From: Robiginitalea aestuariiviva
GTDB taxonomy: Bacteria; Bacteroidota; Bacteroidia; Flavobacteriales; Flavobacteriaceae
DNA: 64,000 nucleotides
Direction of reading: 5' to 3'
Assembly (NCBI RefSeq): GCF_029537735.1
Contig: NZ_JARPUQ010000002.1
Coordinates: forward strand, 423,436-487,435
The translations under genes and the position numbers were made by a program. Shown in pieces: positions 25,314 to 33,807 of this stretch; positions within the stretch are counted from its first letter, which is position 1; every line of letters begins with the position of its first letter. The notes under the pieces were generated by a model that saw only the letters and a list, made by a program, of their open reading frames with translations, was not told the DNA's origin and did no database searches.

Positions 25314-26558
25314 TCAGGCCAGGGTATGGAAGGGAGCCTGGCTTATTTCCTCGAAGCGGATGATGTAGTTGGTGCCCTGCTTGGACAAATCCCGGATCAC
25401 AGAGCCTTTGAGCTGGCGGGTAAGGTTGTGGATAAGCTTCAGTCCCAGGGATTTGGTGGTGGTGTGGCTCACGTTTTCGGCAAAGCCTACCCCGTTGTCC
25501 CCGATGTGGAGCACGTATTCTTTCTGGTCTTCCTGCTGGAGCACAATGGAAATCTCCCCGGAATCCTGGTCTTTGAAGCCGTATTTCAGGGCATTGGTCA
25601 CGGCTTCGTTGATCAGCAACCCCAGGGGAATGGCTGTATCGATCCCCAGCTCGATATCAGGGATGTCGATATTGAGGCGGATATTGCTCTCCGGGCCCTT
25701 AATGGATTTTACGAGGTAGTCCCCCAGGTCCTGTACATAGGAGCGGTATTCGATTTTGGCCAGGTCGTCCCGCATGTACAGCATTTCATGGACCATGGCC
25801 ATGCAGACCACGCGATTCTGGCTGCTCTGGATCAGGTTCTGGATATAGGGATCTTCCACACCCCGGCTTTGCATGCGCAGGAGGCTAGAAACCGTCTGCA
25901 GGTTGTTCTTAACCCGGTGGTGTACCTCCTTCAGGAGCATTTCCTTCTCCTTCATGCGTTTTTCCATCTTGCTTTTGGTGCGGTACAGCCGATGCTGGGT
26001 TTCCATCAGCTGGTAGCCAAAGACCCCGCCCAGCAGGAACAGGGCCAGCAGGATGCTCAGGAAGGCGAAGGCATCCCGGGAGCCTTCGGGCACGGTATTT
26101 TCCGCTATGCTGTATTCGGAGAGGCTCTGGGAGTACACCAGGACCAGGATCAGCATACTCAGGGTGAGGTAAATCCGCCCATATCTGGGGGCCTGTACAT
26201 ATCCCGAAAATACCACCAGGGCCAGGGTAAAGATAAAGGGGCTGTTGATGCCGCCGCTATATAGCACTACGCTCACTGCTCCAATCAGGGCCAGGAACTG
26301 GGTGATGTGGTAGGTGACCTTCAGGTTCTTGTGGGAACGGTGGAGCCAGAGATTCAGGCTATTAGATAGGGCAAAGCCCAGGAGCATGGCCGGGACAACC
26401 CCTTGCATGTCCAAAAGGAACCAGGCAATCAGGGCAAAGAGCAGGCAGGATGCAGAAGTGGAAAGGCTCACCTTAAAAAACAGGGTGGTCTGGTCCTGCA
26501 ATTGTTCGAGGTGCCGTTCCTTTTTCCGCATTTTAATAAATATCGGCTTTTCGGACAT
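25314..26558 (-). CDS. Membrane histidine kinase, HisKA_2 (HWE/LovK-like) type
   Basis: 414 residues. The first 190 hold about six membrane helices with short loops and no large sensor domain. A charged linker (KSKMEKRMKEKEMLLKEV) leads to the phospho-acceptor box LLKEVHHRVKNNLQTVSSLL, the HisKA_2 form. The ATPase domain shows LLINEAVTNALKYGF (N box), LHIGDNGVGF (G1) and KSLGLKLIHNLTRQLKG (G2). No response regulator gene lies next to it, so it is an orphan. The signal must be sensed within the membrane or through a partner (inference). Confidence 0.9.
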   Translation of the reverse strand: MSEKPIFIKMRKKERHLEQLQDQTTLFFKVSLSTSASCLLFALIAWFLLDMQGVVPAMLLGFALSNSLNLWLHRSHKNLKVTYHITQFLALIGAVSVVLYSGGINSPFIFTLALVVFSGYVQAPRYGRIYLTLSMLILVLVYSQSLSEYSIAENTVPEGSRDAFAFLSILLALFLLGGVFGYQLMETQHRLYRTKSKMEKRMKEKEMLLKEVHHRVKNNLQTVSSLLRMQSRGVEDPYIQNLIQSSQNRVVCMAMVHEMLYMRDDLAKIEYRSYVQDLGDYLVKSIKGPESNIRLNIDIPDIELGIDTAIPLGLLINEAVTNALKYGFKDQDSGEISIVLQQEDQKEYVLHIGDNGVGFAENVSHTTTKSLGLKLIHNLTRQLKGSVIRDLSKQGTNYIIRFEEISQAPFHTLA

Positions 26559-26642
26559 TTCAGCTGGCTGGCCGGGGGATCACTCCGGCTATGTAAAACT
26601 AGGTTTAATTCCCCATAAAATCCAAATTCCCGAGTCCCGAAA

Positions 26643-26672
26643 CCAAAAAAAGCGACCCCGGGGGATCGCTTT
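26643..26672 (-). terminator. Rho-independent terminator of secA
   Basis: On the minus strand AAAGCGATCCCC-C-GGGGTCGCTTT is followed by a run of T (plus-strand A run 26645-26651). It lies 20 nt after the secA stop. Confidence 0.75.
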
Positions 26673-26692
26673 GTTCGCATAGGCGGGGATTT

Positions 26693-29600
26693 CTATTCGT
26701 CCACAAGCACCCATTCGCCTTTGGCGATCAGGGGTTCCGCCTGTTTGAATTTCAGGGTCTTGTTTTCCCCGGACATCACATTTTTGATGGTGACCCGCTC
26801 ATTCCGGCCAATTTTGGGTTTTTCCCGCGTAATGGTCTCGGTAATCTGGGTCCGCTGCCCGGCACCGGCCCCTGCTGCCCGGTTGCGCGCGGCCAGTTCG
26901 TCGCTGTTGGGGATTTCCTCCTTGCTGGTTTTCAGGTTTTCCTTGGGCCGGCGTACCTGGCGGGCTTCCTGGATCTGCTGGGTGTTGGCCGAGGGCAGTT
27001 CCCCTTTGTAGAGGAAGGAAACCACGTCCTTGTTCACCTTGTCGATCATCTCCTTGAAGAGCTCAAAAGCCTCGAACTTGTAGATCAGCAATGGATCCTT
27101 TTGCTCGTGCACCGCCAGCTGTACGGACTGTTTCAGTTCGTCCATCTTCCGCAGGTGCGTTTTCCAGGATTCGTCAATGATGGCCAGGGTGATGTTCTTC
27201 TCGAAGTCCGCAACCAACTGCTTACCCTGGCTTTCATAAGCCTTTTTCAGGTCGGTCACTACATTCAGGGTCTTGATGCCGTCCGTAAACGGAACCACGA
27301 TCCGCTCAAAGCGGTTGGCTTCGTCCTCGAAGACTTTCCGGATTACCGGGAAAGCGGTCTCGGCCGAACGCTGCATCTTGTCGTGGTAATGTGTATAGGC
27401 TTCGGTGTAGACCCGCTGGGCGATTTCCTGGAACCCGAGCTTGGTAAATTCCTCCTCGGCAATGGGGCTGGTAATGGAGAAATACTTAATAAGCTCGAAT
27501 TCAAAATTCTTGTAGTCGCTGGCTGCCTTGTTCGTATCGGCAATGACCTCGCAGGTGTCGTAGATCATATTGGCGATATCCACCTTAAGGCGGTCCCCCT
27601 GCAGGGCGTGCCGCCGCCGCTTGTAAACCACTTCCCGCTGGGCATTCATCACGTCGTCGTATTCCAGCAGGCGTTTACGGATACCAAAGTTGTTTTCCTC
27701 CACCTTTTTCTGGGCCCGTTCTATGGAACGGGTCATCATGCTGTGCTGGATCACTTCCCCTTCCTTCAGACCCATGCGGTCCATCATCTTCGCCACCCGC
27801 TCGGAGCCGAAAAGGCGCATCAGGTTGTCTTCCAGGGACACGTAGAACTGGGAACTTCCCGGGTCTCCCTGTCGTCCGGAACGCCCGCGCAACTGCCGGT
27901 CCACCCGGCGGGAGTCGTGGCGCTCGGTCCCGATAATGGCCAGGCCTCCGGCTGCCTTTACCTCAGCGGAAAGCTTGATGTCCGTACCCCGGCCCGCCAT
28001 GTTGGTCGCAATGGTAACCACCCCGGCATTCCCGGCTTCGGCCACAATGTCGGCCTCCTTTTTGTGGAGTTTTGCGTTCAGCACGTTATGCGGGATCTTC
28101 CGGATGTGGAGCATGCGGGAGAGCAGCTCCGAAATTTCCACGGAAGTAGTACCGATCAGAACGGGCCTGCCACTCTCGGAAAGTTGGGTCACCTCCTCGA
28201 TGATGGCGTTGTATTTTTCTCGTTTAGTCTTGTAAATCAGGTCGTTGCGATCATCCCGGGCAATGGGGCGGTTGGTGGGGATTTCCACCACGTCCAGCTT
28301 GTAAATTTCCCAGAATTCCCCGGCTTCGGTTACGGCCGTCCCTGTCATCCCCGCCAGTTTGCGGTACATCCGGAAGTAGTTTTGCAGGGTAATGGTGGCA
28401 AAAGTCTGGGTCAGGGCTTCGATTTTCACACTCTCTTTGGCTTCAATGGCCTGGTGCAGCCCATCGGAGTAGCGGCGCCCATCCATAATACGGCCGGTCT
28501 GCTCGTCCACGATCATGACCTTGTTCTCGATCACCACGTATTCCACGTCCTTCTCAAAGAGGGTATAGGCCTTCAGCAACTGGGTCAGGGTGTGTACCCG
28601 CTCGCTCTTAACGGCAAAGTCCTTGAAGAGCGCTTCCTTCAGTTCGGCCTCCTTTTCGATCTCCAGGTCCTGTTTCTCAATGGCCGCGATCTCGCTGCCA
28701 ATGTCCGGCATGATGAAGAAGTCCTTCTCCTGGTCTCCGGAGAGGGATTCAATTCCCTTGTCGGTCAGTTCAATCTGGTTGTTTTTCTCGTCGATCACAA
28801 AGAGCAGTTCCGCATCCACCTTCGGCATTTCGCGGTTGTTGTCCTGCATGTAGAAGTTTTCGGTCTTCTGCAGCAGCTGCTTGATGCCCTCTTCGCTCAG
28901 GAACTTGATCAGGGCCTTGTTCTTGGGGAGCCCGCGGTGTACCCGCAACAGCAGGAACCCGCCTTCTTTCAGGTCGCCTTCGGCAATTTTCTTCTTGGCT
29001 TCGGCCAGTACCCCGGTCAGGTAGCGATGCTGGCGTTGTACCAACTCGGATACCTTGGGCTTCAGGTCATTGAATTCGTGCCGGTCGCCTTCCGGGACGG
29101 GGCCGGAGATGATCAGGGGGGTCCGGGCGTCGTCGATCAGCACGGAGTCCACCTCATCCACAATGGCGTAGTGGTGGGGGCGCTGCACCAGGTCGCCCGG
29201 GGTATGGGCCATATTGTCCCGCAGGTAGTCAAACCCGAATTCGTTGTTCGTCCCGTAGGTTATATCCGCATTGTAGGCGGCGCGCCGGCCTTCGGAATTG
29301 GGCTGGTGCTTGTCGATGCAATCCACGGAAAGGCCATGGAATTCGAAAATAGGAGCCATCCAGGCGCTGTCCCGCTTGGCCAGGTAATCGTTTACGGTAA
29401 CCAGGTGCACCCCGTGACCGGCCAGGGCGTTCAGGTAAACCGGCAAAGTGGCGACCAAAGTCTTTCCTTCCCCGGTCTGCATCTCGGCAATCTTCCCCTG
29501 GTGGAGCACAATCCCGCCAATGAGCTGTACATCGTAGTGGACCATGTCCCAGGTTACCGGCTTGCCGGCTGCATCCCAGGAATTCTTCCAGACCGCCTTA

Positions 29601-30055
29601 TCCCCTTCCAGGGCCACATAGTCCGCCCGGGCGGACAACTGCCGGTCAAATTCGCTGGCAGTGACCTCTAGCGTGGGGTTTTCCGCAAAACGGCGGGCCG
29701 TTTCCTTCACCACGGCAAAGGCCTCGGGCAGGATTTCCTCCAGGGTCTCCTCCGTTTTCTGGTGGGCCTGTTCGCGCAAGGCGTCAATCTGTTCGTAAAG
29801 CCGCTCGTTCTGGTCAATATCGTCAGAGGCATTCACTTCTTCCTGAAGCGCCGCAATCTGTTGCTGCAAATCGGCAATCCGTTCTGCTATAAGGGATTTA
29901 AAGGTTACGGTTTTCTGACGCAGGGCGTCGTGGGAGAGCTCCTGCATTTCCGGTCCGTGGGCTTTGATTTTGGCCACGATGGGCTGCAGGGCATTCACGT
30001 CTTTCTTGGCTTTGTCGCCGACAAATGCCTTTAAGACTGTATTGATAAAACTCAT
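26693..30055 (-). CDS. secA: Preprotein translocase ATPase SecA
   Basis: 1120 residues from ATG 30053-30055 (MSFINTVLKAFVGDKAKKDV), the usual Bacteroidota length, with an extra acidic insert in the first nucleotide-binding domain. Key parts are MQTGEGKTL (Walker A), GTNNEFGFDYLRDNMA, VDEVDSVLIDDARTPLIISG, the preprotein cross-linking region, AGRGTDIKL, and GTERHDSRRVDRQLRGRSGR. SecA drives unfolded preproteins through SecYEG. The C-terminus ends KNVMSGENKTLKFKQAEPLI and so on, without the zinc-binding CxCx8CH seen in many bacteria. The open frame upstream of this start covers the terminator region and is not coding. Confidence 0.97.
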   Translation of the reverse strand: MSFINTVLKAFVGDKAKKDVNALQPIVAKIKAHGPEMQELSHDALRQKTVTFKSLIAERIADLQQQIAALQEEVNASDDIDQNERLYEQIDALREQAHQKTEETLEEILPEAFAVVKETARRFAENPTLEVTASEFDRQLSARADYVALEGDKAVWKNSWDAAGKPVTWDMVHYDVQLIGGIVLHQGKIAEMQTGEGKTLVATLPVYLNALAGHGVHLVTVNDYLAKRDSAWMAPIFEFHGLSVDCIDKHQPNSEGRRAAYNADITYGTNNEFGFDYLRDNMAHTPGDLVQRPHHYAIVDEVDSVLIDDARTPLIISGPVPEGDRHEFNDLKPKVSELVQRQHRYLTGVLAEAKKKIAEGDLKEGGFLLLRVHRGLPKNKALIKFLSEEGIKQLLQKTENFYMQDNNREMPKVDAELLFVIDEKNNQIELTDKGIESLSGDQEKDFFIMPDIGSEIAAIEKQDLEIEKEAELKEALFKDFAVKSERVHTLTQLLKAYTLFEKDVEYVVIENKVMIVDEQTGRIMDGRRYSDGLHQAIEAKESVKIEALTQTFATITLQNYFRMYRKLAGMTGTAVTEAGEFWEIYKLDVVEIPTNRPIARDDRNDLIYKTKREKYNAIIEEVTQLSESGRPVLIGTTSVEISELLSRMLHIRKIPHNVLNAKLHKKEADIVAEAGNAGVVTIATNMAGRGTDIKLSAEVKAAGGLAIIGTERHDSRRVDRQLRGRSGRQGDPGSSQFYVSLEDNLMRLFGSERVAKMMDRMGLKEGEVIQHSMMTRSIERAQKKVEENNFGIRKRLLEYDDVMNAQREVVYKRRRHALQGDRLKVDIANMIYDTCEVIADTNKAASDYKNFEFELIKYFSITSPIAEEEFTKLGFQEIAQRVYTEAYTHYHDKMQRSAETAFPVIRKVFEDEANRFERIVVPFTDGIKTLNVVTDLKKAYESQGKQLVADFEKNITLAIIDESWKTHLRKMDELKQSVQLAVHEQKDPLLIYKFEAFELFKEMIDKVNKDVVSFLYKGELPSANTQQIQEARQVRRPKENLKTSKEEIPNSDELAARNRAAGAGAGQRTQITETITREKPKIGRNERVTIKNVMSGENKTLKFKQAEPLIAKGEWVLVDE

Positions 30056-30218
30056 ATTCTGCTGTTTTTTACCGCCTTTCCGGTGTAGTATACTGGACGG
30101 CAACCGGAAATGGGAGCTGTTACTGTTCGGGATGCTTTCCCGTATGGCCAGCGGCGCAAAAGGTGTTCCAGTTTCAACACCACCCCTGAAAAAGGGATGG
30201 GACCTGCCAAAATTACAC

Positions 30219-30246
30219 AAAAAAAAAGCCTCAAACGAGGCTTTTT
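30219..30246 (-). terminator. Rho-independent terminator after the DUF2795 gene
   Basis: On the minus strand AAAAAGCCTC-GTTT-GAGGCTTTTT followed by a T run: a strong intrinsic terminator 22 nt after the DUF2795 stop, separating it from secA. Confidence 0.85.
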
Positions 30247-30268
30247 CCAGGAAACTTCCTGCCGTTTA

Positions 30269-30493
30269 TTAATATTCGTCCTCGTTCCAGAGGTAGTCTT
30301 CTTCCGTTGGATAATCCGGCCAGATCTCTTCGATGGATTCGTAGATCTCTCCGCCTTCTTCCTCCATGGATTGGAGGTTTTCCACGACTTCGAGTGGCGC
30401 TCCCGTACGGATGGCATAGTCGATCAGCTCGTCTTTGGTAGCCGGCCACGGTGCATCACTCAGATAGGAAGCCAATTCAAGTGTCCAATACAT
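30269..30493 (-). CDS. DUF2795 small protein
   Basis: A 74-residue acidic cytosolic protein matching DUF2795: MYWTLELASYLSDAPWPATK, then ELIDYAIRTGAPLEVVENLQ, with an acidic end (EEEGGEIYESIEEIWPDYP). The family is small, widely conserved in Bacteroidota, and of unknown function. It has its own strong promoter (30521-30550) and terminator (30219-30246), so it is a single-gene unit with high expected expression. Confidence 0.88.
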   Translation of the reverse strand: MYWTLELASYLSDAPWPATKDELIDYAIRTGAPLEVVENLQSMEEEGGEIYESIEEIWPDYPTEEDYLWNEDEY

Positions 30494-30520
30494 CGCAGTA
30501 GATTGATTTTAAATTTTTTG

Positions 30521-30550
30521 CAAAAATATTTTTTATTCCTAAACGTCCAA
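30521..30550 (-). promoter_or_regulatory. Full promoter TTG-N19-TATTTTTG of the DUF2795 gene
   Basis: Minus strand: TTG (plus 30548-30550), exactly 19 nt, then TATTTTTG (plus 30521-30528), ending 27 nt before the start codon. Both Bacteroidota elements are perfect. Confidence 0.75.
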
Positions 30551-30625
30551 GGAAATTATAACTTATTTACGCTGCCCGCCCAAATTTTGCGATTTGAGCA
30601 AATTCATAACGCGCAAATTGTGGAA

Positions 30626-31204
30626 TTATTCCCCCGGCGCCCGCGGAATCCATTTTATTTCATCCGCTCCCAAAACTGCGGACAATTTCCGTGCCAATAC
30701 GAAGAGGTAATCGGAAAGGCGGTTCAGGTATGCCAGCAGGACTGGGTCTACCGGACTTTGCTCGTGCAGCAGGGTGGTCATCCGTTCTGCACGCCTGCAG
30801 ACGGTTCGTGCAATATGACAGTATGACACCGCCGGGTGCCCCCCGGGCAATACAAAATGCGTCATCGGTGGCAGGCTCTCGTTCAGCCGGTCAATTTCGG
30901 TTTCCAGAACCTGGATATCTGCCTCCCCCAGCAATGGGATGTTCAGCCTGGGTTTTCCGCTGCGCAATTCGGCCTTCTCCGGTTCGGTGGCCAGCATGGA
31001 GCCCGCCGTGAACAACTGGTCCTGTACACCTTGCAGGAAGGTGTGTATGCCTTCTTCCGGGGCGTGGTCCCGCAGCAACCCGATCCAGGCGTTCAATTCG
31101 TCCACGGTGCCGTAACTCTGGATGCGGATGTGGTGTTTCGGGACCCGGGTCCCGCCAAAGAGGCCGGTAGATCCGGCATCCCCGGTTTTGGTGTAGATCT
31201 TCAT
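30626..31204 (-). CDS. pduO: Cob(I)yrinic acid a,c-diamide adenosyltransferase, PduO type
   Basis: 192 residues matching PduO-type ATP:cob(I)alamin adenosyltransferase: KIYTKTGDAGSTGLFGGTRV (ATP-binding N-terminus), SYGTVDELNAWIG, FVLPGGHPAVSYCHIARTVC with RRAER (cobalamin and ATP contacts) and YLNRLSDYLFVLAR. It makes adenosylcobalamin from cob(I)alamin in the cytosol. The product serves methylmalonyl-CoA mutase (see meaB) and, if the regulator at 61.6 kb is a true CarH-type protein, light sensing too. The next gene upstream is a 53-residue membrane protein 16 bp away on the same strand. Confidence 0.95.
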   Translation of the reverse strand: MKIYTKTGDAGSTGLFGGTRVPKHHIRIQSYGTVDELNAWIGLLRDHAPEEGIHTFLQGVQDQLFTAGSMLATEPEKAELRSGKPRLNIPLLGEADIQVLETEIDRLNESLPPMTHFVLPGGHPAVSYCHIARTVCRRAERMTTLLHEQSPVDPVLLAYLNRLSDYLFVLARKLSAVLGADEIKWIPRAPGE

Positions 31205-31220
31205 AGCGGTGGTTTGGCGG

Positions 31221-31382
31221 TCAGGCGTTGTCGTTTTGGGAATCGGACCGGCGGTCCCTCAGGCGCCGACCGTCCATAAAGGATCGGGATTTGCGCTGGC
31301 GGCCCTGTTTGCGGTTGTAGGCAGCTATCAGGAAATAGATCAGCAACAGTCCTCCGAGAATAAAATACAGCGTTTGGTCCAT
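31221..31382 (-). CDS. 53-residue single-pass membrane protein
   Basis: A small protein from ATG 31380-31382. One membrane helix (LYFILGGLLLIYFLIAAY, residues 5-22) is followed by a strongly basic cytosolic tail (NRKQGRQRKSRSFMDGRRLR). It is spaced 16 bp before the adenosyltransferase gene and 19 bp after a methyltransferase-remnant-like gene, all on the minus strand, so it is probably part of that transcript. No known family. Confidence 0.6.
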   Translation of the reverse strand: MDQTLYFILGGLLLIYFLIAAYNRKQGRQRKSRSFMDGRRLRDRRSDSQNDNA

Positions 31383-31401
31383 GGCGACTAAAAATAACGG
31401 T

Positions 31402-31890
31402 TTAAATCCGGATTTTAAAATGCTGGGGCGCTTGCGCGGCCCGGAAACACAACAGGGCAGCGGCATGGGTTTCGAGCAGCACGCAGGGGCCGGTTTCGGC
31501 CAGCAAGGCCTGCCAGTTGGCCCGTGCCTTCCGGTTTTTCCGGATCCCGCCAACATACAGGCAGGCATCCGCGTTCCGCCCGTGTCGCCTGAAAGGCCCT
31601 GACCGGGCATCCCCGGGGGTTTCGGCCAGGAAAAAATCATAGGGCGGGCCACCCCAGGCCTTTACCCGGCCCGTAGAGAGCAGCCATTGGGCCATGGGCC
31701 CATCCGGGGAGGCCGTGCCCACGCGTTCCGGTTCCAAATGGTCCAGGGCAGCGCAAAGCAGGCGGCGTTCCGTATCCATTCCCTTGTATTTCCGGGAGTA
31801 CAGGGCCTGGTCCAGGAAAGCATAGGCGAATGGCGAATGGGTGCCGTGTCGGTTTCGGGCGCGCAGGTTAAACCACAGGCGGTGCAGCAT
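31402..31890 (-). CDS. Short protein with HSPF N-terminus, related to a methyltransferase-like family
   Basis: 162 residues from ATG 31888-31890; the longer TTG start overlaps the promoter box and is rejected. The N-terminus (LWFNLRARNRHGTHSPFAYA) recalls a Bacteroidota family of class-I SAM-dependent methyltransferase-like proteins that begin with an H-x-x-HSPF motif. The glycine-rich SAM loop is not visible; the centre reads ERVGTASPDGPMAQWLL. It may be a degenerate, shortened member. Assignment is tentative. Confidence 0.55.
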   Translation of the reverse strand: MLHRLWFNLRARNRHGTHSPFAYAFLDQALYSRKYKGMDTERRLLCAALDHLEPERVGTASPDGPMAQWLLSTGRVKAWGGPPYDFFLAETPGDARSGPFRRHGRNADACLYVGGIRKNRKARANWQALLAETGPCVLLETHAAALLCFRAAQAPQHFKIRI

Positions 31891-31905
31891 GCCGGAATTT
31901 TTGTG

Positions 31906-31913
31906 CAAAGATA
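31906..31913 (-). promoter_or_regulatory. TAnnTTTG promoter box
   Basis: Minus strand TATCTTTG, a perfect box 15 nt before the HSPF-family start. It would drive this gene, the 53-residue protein and pduO. Confidence 0.6.
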
Positions 31914-31929
31914 CGGCTGGCCCTGGGAA

Positions 31930-33807
31930 TTAACCGCCTTCCTCAATAGCGGCCAGTTCAAACCAGCGTTCGGTTTTGGCTTCCAGGGATTGCAGGAGCC
32001 CGGCCATTTCGATGGAAAGGGCGTCCATGTCTGCCCCGTCGGCATCCGGCCGGGCAAAGGCGGCTTCAATCTCCGATTTGCGTGCCTCCAGGGCCTCGAT
32101 TTCCTTTTCCAGGGTCTCGTATTCCCGCTGCTCCCGGTAGGAGCGCTTGCCCTGCCTCATCCCACTACCTGGCGTTTTGGGCTGGGTTTTCGGGGCCTCC
32201 TCCATCCCGGCATCCCCGGATTCCGTTTCCGGAAAGCCCGTCAGGCGGTAGTCCGTATAATTCCCGGGGAAATCGCGAATGCCCCCCTTGCCGTCAAAGA
32301 CAAAGAGGTGGTCCGTAATCTTGTCCATGAAATAGCGGTCGTGGGAAACGATCAGCAGGGTGCCGGGAAAATCCTGCAGGAAGGCCTCCAGCACGGTCAG
32401 CGTGAGGATGTCCAGGTCGTTGGTCGGTTCGTCCAGGATCAGGAAGTTGGGGTTCTGGATCAGCACGGTGCAAAGCATCAGCCGTTTTTGTTCGCCCCCG
32501 CTCAGTTTTTCAATAAAGTCGTATTGCGCTTTGCGGTCAAAGAGAAAGCGTTCCAACAATTGCTGGGCCGAGAGCTGCCGGCCTTTTTTAAGCGGGATGT
32601 AATCCCCGAATTCCCGTACAGCGTCAATGACCCGCTTGCCGGGGTCGGGCCTGAGTCCCTTCTGGGTGTAATATCCAATCTGTACGGTTTCTCCGTGCAC
32701 CACCTTCCCGGCTGTAGGTTCCAGGGTGCCGGCCACCAGGTTCAATAAACTGGTCTTCCCGCTGCCGTTGGGCCCGATCAACCCCACGCGCTCCCCCCGC
32801 TTAAAGGCATAGGAGAATCCCTGGAACAGGGGCTCATCCCCAAAGCGTACCGCCGTGTTGTGCAGCTCCACTACTTTGGTGCCCAGGCGTTCCATGTTGA
32901 TTTCCAGCTCCATCTCCCGCTCCTGCGGCCGGTTCAGGGCTTTTTGTTTCAGGGCGTGGAAATCTTCGATGCGGGATTTGGATTTGGTGGTTCGGGCCTT
33001 GGGTTGTTTGCGCATCCATTCCAGCTCCTGCTTGTACAGGGATTGTGTTTTTTTGGCCGTGGTAGCGGCCACGGCTTCGCGGGCCTCCTTTTCCCGCAGG
33101 TACTCCTGGTAATTCCCTGGATAGGGGTTTAACCGGCCACCATCAAGTTCCAGGATGCCGGTACAGGTACGGTCCAGGAAATAGCGGTCGTGGGTAACCA
33201 TCAGCAGGCTGGTGTCCTGAACCCGGATATAGTCCTCCAGCCATTCGATCATTTCCAGGTCCAGGTGGTTGGTGGGTTCATCCAGCAGCAACAGGTCCGG
33301 GGTATCTATCAGGGTATGGGCCAGGGCCAGCCGTCGGCGTTGTCCGCCGGAAAGGGTCCCCACGCGGGCCTCGGGGTCGTCCAGCTTCAGGCGGGAGAGG
33401 ATCTGGTTGAAGCGGGTCTCCAGGTCCCAGGCCTGGGCGCGCTCCATGGCGTCAAAGGCCCGCTGGTAGCCCTTGGTGTCTTCCGGCCGTTTCAGGGCTT
33501 CTTCGTATTGCCCCAGGATGCGGACGGTTTCGTTGTCCGAGGCAAAAAGGGTCTGTGCAACAGTCAGCCCCGGGTCCAGGGCCGGTTCCTGCTCCAGGTA
33601 GGCCACCCGGATGCCCTTGCGGTAGGTAACCTGCCCGCTGTCCGGCGGGTGCTTCCCGGCCAGGATATCCAGCAGGGTGGATTTCCCGCTGCCGTTGCGG
33701 GCGATCAGGGCAATCTTCTGCCCCTGGTTAATGCCCAGGGTAAGCCCGGAAAACAACTCCCGTTCCCCGTAGGCCTTGGACAGGTTTTCGGCGGAGAGCA
33801 GGTTCAC
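31930..33807 (-). CDS. ABC-F family ATPase (Uup-like)
   Basis: 625 residues from GTG 33805-33807, which overlaps the stop of the DUF4105 gene as GTGA; longer upstream frames are shadow. Two ABC modules lie in one chain: ARNGSGKSTLLDILAG, LSGGQRRRLALAHTL and LLLLDEPTNHLDLEMIEWLE, then GPNGSGKTSLLNLVAG, LSGGEQKRLMLCTVL and FLILDEPTNDLDILTL. A basic linker (KKTQSLYKQELEWMRKQPKA) joins them and a C-terminal helical hairpin rich in Glu/Arg ends the chain. This is the Uup layout. ABC-F proteins act on ribosomes or branched DNA, not in transport. Confidence 0.93.
   Translation of the reverse strand: MNLLSAENLSKAYGERELFSGLTLGINQGQKIALIARNGSGKSTLLDILAGKHPPDSGQVTYRKGIRVAYLEQEPALDPGLTVAQTLFASDNETVRILGQYEEALKRPEDTKGYQRAFDAMERAQAWDLETRFNQILSRLKLDDPEARVGTLSGGQRRRLALAHTLIDTPDLLLLDEPTNHLDLEMIEWLEDYIRVQDTSLLMVTHDRYFLDRTCTGILELDGGRLNPYPGNYQEYLREKEAREAVAATTAKKTQSLYKQELEWMRKQPKARTTKSKSRIEDFHALKQKALNRPQEREMELEINMERLGTKVVELHNTAVRFGDEPLFQGFSYAFKRGERVGLIGPNGSGKTSLLNLVAGTLEPTAGKVVHGETVQIGYYTQKGLRPDPGKRVIDAVREFGDYIPLKKGRQLSAQQLLERFLFDRKAQYDFIEKLSGGEQKRLMLCTVLIQNPNFLILDEPTNDLDILTLTVLEAFLQDFPGTLLIVSHDRYFMDKITDHLFVFDGKGGIRDFPGNYTDYRLTGFPETESGDAGMEEAPKTQPKTPGSGMRQGKRSYREQREYETLEKEIEALEARKSEIEAAFARPDADGADMDALSIEMAGLLQSLEAKTERWFELAAIEEGG

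Noticed and set aside
27101..29671. 856-codon open frame antisense to secA
   Set aside because: It lies wholly within secA, has no domain, and is a by-product of the biased third codon positions in high-G+C genes. The same holds for long frames antisense to the M14 peptidase (23197-25233) and aconitase (55961-58069).
30056..30220. Longer SecA start
   Set aside because: The extra residues cover intergenic sequence and reach the terminator of the next gene; MSFINTVLKAF is the usual SecA start in this phylum.
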